DNA of 28,057 nt, taken from the NCBI GenBank assembly GCA_049609625.1, contig JBMYYR010000028.1, forward strand, positions 1 to 28,057, written 5' to 3'. The DNA comes from JBMYYR01 sp049609625 (lineage in GTDB: Bacteria; Bacteroidota; Bacteroidia; Flavobacteriales; CAJXXR01). This document shows positions 24,941 to 28,057 of this stretch, piece after piece (within the stretch, counting starts at the first letter, position 1; every line of letters starts with the position of its first letter). Made by a program: the position numbers and the translations under genes. Below the pieces are notes generated by a model. The model did not search any database and was not told the origin of the DNA. It saw only the letters and a program-made list of their open reading frames with translations.

Positions 24941-24954
24941 AAGGCATCATTGTT

Positions 24955-24988
24955 AAAAAGAAAGAAAAATCCACTTCTGTAGATTTTT
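24955..24988 (-). terminator. Probable lpdA terminator
   Basis: On the minus strand AAAAATCTAC pairs with GTGGATTTTT (one T/G wobble) around AGAA, and CTTTCTTTTT follows (24955-24964). Although AT-rich, the layout fits a factor-independent terminator 75-100 bp downstream of lpdA. It lies only 25 bp before the DUF349 start, so it could also act as an attenuator. Confidence 0.5.
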
Positions 24989-25003
24989 TTTGTGATTGAG
25001 TTT

Positions 25004-25046
25004 GCATTTCGGAACACAGATTAAAACGTTTCCTATTCCGAAATGC
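25004..25046. repeat. 11-bp inverted repeat downstream of lpdA
   Basis: GCATTTCGGAA (25004-25014) and TTCCGAAATGC (25036-25046) are perfect inverted copies with a 21-bp spacer. Neither strand has a T run straight after it. It could be a 3' stem protecting the lpdA mRNA, or a binding site controlling the downstream DUF349 cluster. Confidence 0.55.
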
Positions 25047-25063
25047 ATTAAAATTAGAGTTGG

Positions 25064-26452
25064 TTAAATATGAATAACTTCGTCATAAGCTGCAGCAACA
25101 GCTTCCATAACGGCCTCACTCATTGTTGGGTGTGGATGAACAGCTTTTAGGACTTCCATTCCCGTCGTTTCAAGTTTTCGGGCAACCACAGCTTCGGCAA
25201 TCATTTCGGTTACGTTGGCGCCAATCATGTGGCAACCAAGCCATTCGCCATATTTGGCATCAAAAATAACTTTCACAAAACCATCTTTGTGTCCTGCGGC
25301 AGAGGCTTTTCCTGAAGCCGAGAATGGGAATTTCCCTACTTTAATGTCGTATCCAGCTTCTTTGGCTTGCTCTTCGGTATAACCAACCGATGCAATTTCT
25401 GGACTTGCATACGTACAACCCGGAATGTTTCCATAATCGAGTGGTTCTGGGTGATGACCAGCAATTTTTTCAACACAAATAATACCTTCAGCGGAAGCGA
25501 CGTGAGCCAAAGCTGGCCCAGCAACGATGTCGCCAATAGCATAATATCCAGGGATATTAGTTTCGTAAAAATCATCAACCATTACTTTTCCTCGGTCGTG
25601 AGCTACGCCAACATCCTCAAGTCCAATACCTTCAAGATTAGTTTCAATACCAACAGCCGAAAGAACGACGTCGCATTCTATTTGCTCTTCACCTTTTTTG
25701 GTTTTCACAAATACAACACATTGATTTCCAGAAGTATCAACACGTTCTACACTCGAATTGGTTTTGATTTTAATCTTAGATTTTTTGAAGCTTTTTTCCA
25801 ATTGTTTCGAGACGTCTTTGTCTTCATTTGGAACAATAGTTGGCAAATATTCAACAATAGTTACCTCAGTTCCCATTGCTGCATAAAAATAAGCAAACTC
25901 AACGCCAATAGCTCCCGAACCAACCACAACAAGGCGTTTTGGCTGTTCTTTCATGGTAAGCGCTTCGCGGTATCCGATTATTTTTTTACCATCCTGTGGT
26001 AAGTTTGGCAGTTGGCGCGAACGTGCTCCGGTTGCCAAAATGATATGATTTGCACTATAATCAGTCGATTTTCCATCTTTGTCGGTTACCGCAACTTGTT
26101 TTCCAGCTTTGATTTTCCCAAAACCTTCCAAGACATCAATCTTATTTTTCTTCATCAAAAACTGAATACCTTTACTCATGCCATCAGCCACACCACGCGA
26201 TCTGTCTACAATAGCGTTGAAATCGGCATTGGCATCGCTCACCGAAATTCCATAACTGTCGGCGTGTTTGATGTATTCAAAAACCTGCGCACTTTTTAGT
26301 AGCGCTTTGGTTGGTATACAACCCCAGTTGAGACAAACTCCACCAAGATTTTCTTTTTCAACAATAGCTGTTTTTAAGCCTAATTGTGATGCTCGGATGG
26401 CGGTAACATATCCTCCAGGTCCAGAGCCAATAACAATAACATCGTAATTCAT
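25064..26452 (-). CDS. lpdA: Dihydrolipoyl dehydrogenase (E3)
   Basis: 462 aa, the standard length. The FAD site is IGSGPGGYVTAIRA (8-21), and the redox disulfide is Cys40/Cys45 in GGVCLNWGCIPTK. The NAD site is VVVGSGAIGVEFAYFYAAMG, followed by the second FAD segment (GYYAIGDIVAGPALAHVASAEG). The catalytic pair His441/Glu446 is in AVHPHPTMSEA. It reoxidises lipoyl groups of the pyruvate, 2-oxoglutarate and branched-chain complexes and the glycine cleavage system, and could serve the fused E1 encoded in this window. It is monocistronic here. A TATTTTCG (26480-26487, minus strand) resembles the -7 box about 27 bp before the start, without a clear -33 TTG. Confidence 0.97.
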   Translation of the reverse strand: MNYDVIVIGSGPGGYVTAIRASQLGLKTAIVEKENLGGVCLNWGCIPTKALLKSAQVFEYIKHADSYGISVSDANADFNAIVDRSRGVADGMSKGIQFLMKKNKIDVLEGFGKIKAGKQVAVTDKDGKSTDYSANHIILATGARSRQLPNLPQDGKKIIGYREALTMKEQPKRLVVVGSGAIGVEFAYFYAAMGTEVTIVEYLPTIVPNEDKDVSKQLEKSFKKSKIKIKTNSSVERVDTSGNQCVVFVKTKKGEEQIECDVVLSAVGIETNLEGIGLEDVGVAHDRGKVMVDDFYETNIPGYYAIGDIVAGPALAHVASAEGIICVEKIAGHHPEPLDYGNIPGCTYASPEIASVGYTEEQAKEAGYDIKVGKFPFSASGKASAAGHKDGFVKVIFDAKYGEWLGCHMIGANVTEMIAEAVVARKLETTGMEVLKAVHPHPTMSEAVMEAVAAAYDEVIHI

Positions 26453-26697
26453 AAGATCTGTTTTTTCAAAATTCTGTTGCGAAAATACAGCTTTTTTCTT
26501 TAGGTTGTTTTTATGTGGCTTTTTTCTGTTTTTTTTTGGGTTAAAAGCGTGCTAAAACCACCTTTATACGTTTGCACTAATTTTGACCAGAGTTTTTTTT
26601 GTTTTTAATGTAAGGATTGATGTTTTGTAATTTCTTCACACCTTATTTTTGATACATCAAACGAATAGACTTCTGAAGTTTAACAATCAGCAATAAG

Positions 26698-27048
26698 TCA
26701 TTGGTCCTTCCGAATAATAAGAATTTCATCTGAGCTAAAGGCCATCCACGCAAAATCATAAACCCAATAGTAAATTTTGTTTTTGCTATTGATATGGCTG
26801 TGCGTGTGATATTTAAACTTAAATTTCTTCTTTTCCAAAACCATTCTTGGCACTTTTTTTTGACTCAGATTCTTGCCAACAATTTCTAATAAAATAGAAC
26901 GGTTTCGGTGTAGTATGATGTCGATATCCTTTACAGCTAATCCATTTGCTCTTCGTAAATTAACGTGATAATAGTTTTTGCACCGTATAGAACAAAACAG
27001 TTTATCGCTCCGACCTTGGATGATGTTTTTGCAGATTTTACACTTCAT
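26698..27048 (-). CDS. Small protein with N-terminal CxxC/CxxxC zinc-binding motif
   Basis: 116 aa. The N-terminus MKCKICKNIIQGRSDKLFCS holds Cys3-x2-Cys6 and Cys19-x3-Cys23 (CSIRC), a pattern suited to binding one zinc ion and similar to the treble-clef or 'FCS-like' starts of many small Bacteroidota proteins. The middle (LRRANGLAVKDIDIILHRNRSILLEIVG) is helical. The end is basic with aromatic strands (KFKFKYHTHSHINSKNKIYYWVYDFAWMAFS). There is no signal peptide. It is divergent from the partial recombinase gene, and the half-site cluster lies in their shared upstream region. I do not recognise a function; DNA or RNA binding is only a guess from zinc and basic content. Confidence 0.7.
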   Translation of the reverse strand: MKCKICKNIIQGRSDKLFCSIRCKNYYHVNLRRANGLAVKDIDIILHRNRSILLEIVGKNLSQKKVPRMVLEKKKFKFKYHTHSHINSKNKIYYWVYDFAWMAFSSDEILIIRKDQ

Positions 27049-27090
27049 AATGGTTGTAAAGGTATGATTTTTATAGAGATGTGAGCTAGT

Positions 27091-27140
27091 CGTTTTTAAC
27101 GGTTATAATACGGCTAATATCTGAAAACCGTATTTTTAAC
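27091..27140. repeat. Cluster of three related half-sites upstream of the recombinase gene
   Basis: CGTTTTTAAC (27091-27100) and GTTATAATACGG (27102-27113) form an imperfect inverted pair with one base between them. CCGTATTTTTAAC (27128-27140) is a third copy, inverted to the second and parallel to the first. AATACGG/CCGTATT is a perfect 7-bp inverted core, and TTTTTAACG is repeated at 27093-27101 and 27133-27141. It sits 50-100 bp before a XerC/D-like gene and could be a recombination site or an operator. Confidence 0.5.
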
Positions 27141-27192
27141 GAAAAAAGTACTTAGTTTTGAAGTCAAAATCTGTGTTAATCTATATTTTGTT

Positions 27193-28057
27193 ATGAGTAA
27201 AATCCCCATTATTTACCAGCCATTAAAACATGCCAAGCGCATCAAAGTCTTTATTCCTTATGAATTGAAGCCTTTGCGTGAGCAATTCAAAAAAATAAAC
27301 AGTACGTTTTGGCATCCTAATCAGAAATTGTGGTCTATTGTAAATACCGAGGAAAACAAACGATTACTCAAAAAGCTGTTTGGCAAGCAATACAAAGTAA
27401 TGCAAATAAAACCGCCAACACCTATTGAAAAAAGAACCCTTAATGAGGTTTCAGAAGAAGCTTTGTTTGCATTAGAAAAAGCCTTAGTTCTGAAGAAATA
27501 TGGTGACTCAACCTTACGAACTTATAAAAATATGTTTAGCATTTTTTTATCAAAATTTGAAGGACAAGACCTCGAACTAATCACCAAAGAAGAAATAGAA
27601 GGCTTTGTTTATGAATTGATTACAAAAAACAAAATTTCAGAAAGTTATCAAAACCAACTCATCAATGCCATCAAAGCATATTACGAACACGCACTAGGAA
27701 AACCAAGAGAATATTATGATGTAAAACGACCAAAAAAAGTACTTACCATACCCAATGTATTACCAAAAGAAGAAGTTATAAAAATTTTGCAACAGCCCAA
27801 AAACATTAAACACAAAGCTATATTGTGGACAATTTACAGTGCAGGATTGCGCATTTCGGAAGTGTTGAATTTGCGCATCATAGATGTGCATTCTAAGGAA
27901 GGCTATTTGTTTATAAAAGACAGCAAAGGTAAAAAAGACCGGAAGACCATATTGTCCGATCATTTGGTCGATTTACTGAGGGAATATTACCGAAAGGAAA
28001 AGCCTTCCTATTGGCTGTTTGAAGGACAAACGGGCGGCAAATACAGTACTACAAGTA
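27193..28057 (+). CDS. Tyrosine recombinase, XerC/D- or integron-integrase-like (partial, runs off the right edge)
   Basis: 288 codons are visible from MSKIPIIYQPLKHAKRIKVF to the window end, with no stop. Residues about 1-70 form an extra N-terminal module with aromatic residues (FWHPNQKLWSIV) found in a Bacteroidota recombinase subgroup. Residues about 90-175 are the SAM-like core-binding domain (LVLKKYGDSTLRTYKNMFSIFL). The catalytic domain starts near 187 with Arg220 in YSAGLRISEVLNLR and the beta-hairpin Lys in KDSKGKKDRKTI. The remaining HxxR, H and Tyr lie beyond the edge. The frame is open upstream too, but 27193 is the best ATG. It is distinct from the left-edge recombinase: it lacks that protein's arm-binding start and its Arg motif differs. 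It may work on the adjacent half-sites or as part of a mobile element to the right. Confidence 0.9.
   Translation, partial: MSKIPIIYQPLKHAKRIKVFIPYELKPLREQFKKINSTFWHPNQKLWSIVNTEENKRLLKKLFGKQYKVMQIKPPTPIEKRTLNEVSEEALFALEKALVLKKYGDSTLRTYKNMFSIFLSKFEGQDLELITKEEIEGFVYELITKNKISESYQNQLINAIKAYYEHALGKPREYYDVKRPKKVLTIPNVLPKEEVIKILQQPKNIKHKAILWTIYSAGLRISEVLNLRIIDVHSKEGYLFIKDSKGKKDRKTILSDHLVDLLREYYRKEKPSYWLFEGQTGGKYSTTS

Noticed and set aside
25367..26002. Long plus-strand frame (about 211 codons) opposite lpdA
   Set aside because: It is antisense to a gene with all E3 motifs, has low-complexity Asn/Ser/Phe-rich content and no start context; a shadow frame.
1..28057. CRISPR array, tRNA or rRNA genes
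   Set aside because: No regularly spaced repeats with spacers, and no cloverleaf or rRNA-like sequence was noticed on reading.

Overview
The window looks like a chromosomal segment of a low-GC Bacteroidota, most likely a member of the Flavobacteriia. The evidence is a Type IX secretion substrate with SprB-type repeats and a gliding-type C-terminal domain next to its PorP/SprF partner, a DUF349 protein, a fused alpha/beta 2-oxoacid dehydrogenase E1, a DsbD with a CVNC thioredoxin centre, and promoters of the Bacteroidota type (TTG ... TAnnTTTG). I see no tRNA, rRNA or CRISPR array.

Layout. (1) 1-2220 is accessory DNA. It holds a promoterless, start-less fragment of a surface or tail-fibre-like protein, a spacer with a 19-bp direct repeat and a related inverted copy, a tyrosine recombinase, and a gene-poor stretch with a foldable three-arm element ending in a T run. 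(2) 2221-6850 (minus) is a T9SS cluster: a secreted SprB-repeat protein, PorP/SprF joined by a TAATG overlap, then a sodium:solute symporter. A consensus promoter precedes it. (3) 6864-10185 (minus) is the fatty-acid/RNA-processing cluster acpP - hairpin/T-run - fabF - rnc - lipoprotein - possible 48-aa ORF. (4) 10368-14381 (plus) carries purN coupled to a NamZ-like (DUF1343) gene, then the fused E1 gene with a palindrome in its upstream region. (5) 14509-17279 (plus) has a REP-associated tyrosine transposase (RAYT), then DUF1801, VOC and a DUF4097-like repeat protein. A 450-bp convergent gap with a strong REP-like hairpin follows. (6) 17730-24940 (minus) is a tight seven-gene run: DUF349, NlpC/P60, queD, mmcQ/yjbR-like, tilS, a small membrane protein and dsbD. 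(7) 25064-27048 (minus) has lpdA (E3) and a small CxxC/CxxxC protein. (8) From 27193 (plus) a second, XerC/D-like tyrosine recombinase runs off the right edge, preceded by three related half-sites.

How it fits together. The central part is ordinary core metabolism and envelope biogenesis: fatty-acid synthesis, purines, 2-oxoacid oxidation with E1 and E3 but no E2 here, tRNA lysidine, queuosine precursor, disulfide transfer and peptidoglycan recycling. The two edges carry tyrosine recombinases with repeated DNA next to them. The left one sits beside what could be a silent cassette of a phase-variable surface protein, which is the most interesting possibility in the window. The RAYT carries a long palindrome inside its own coding sequence, and a second REP-like hairpin lies 2.5 kb away.
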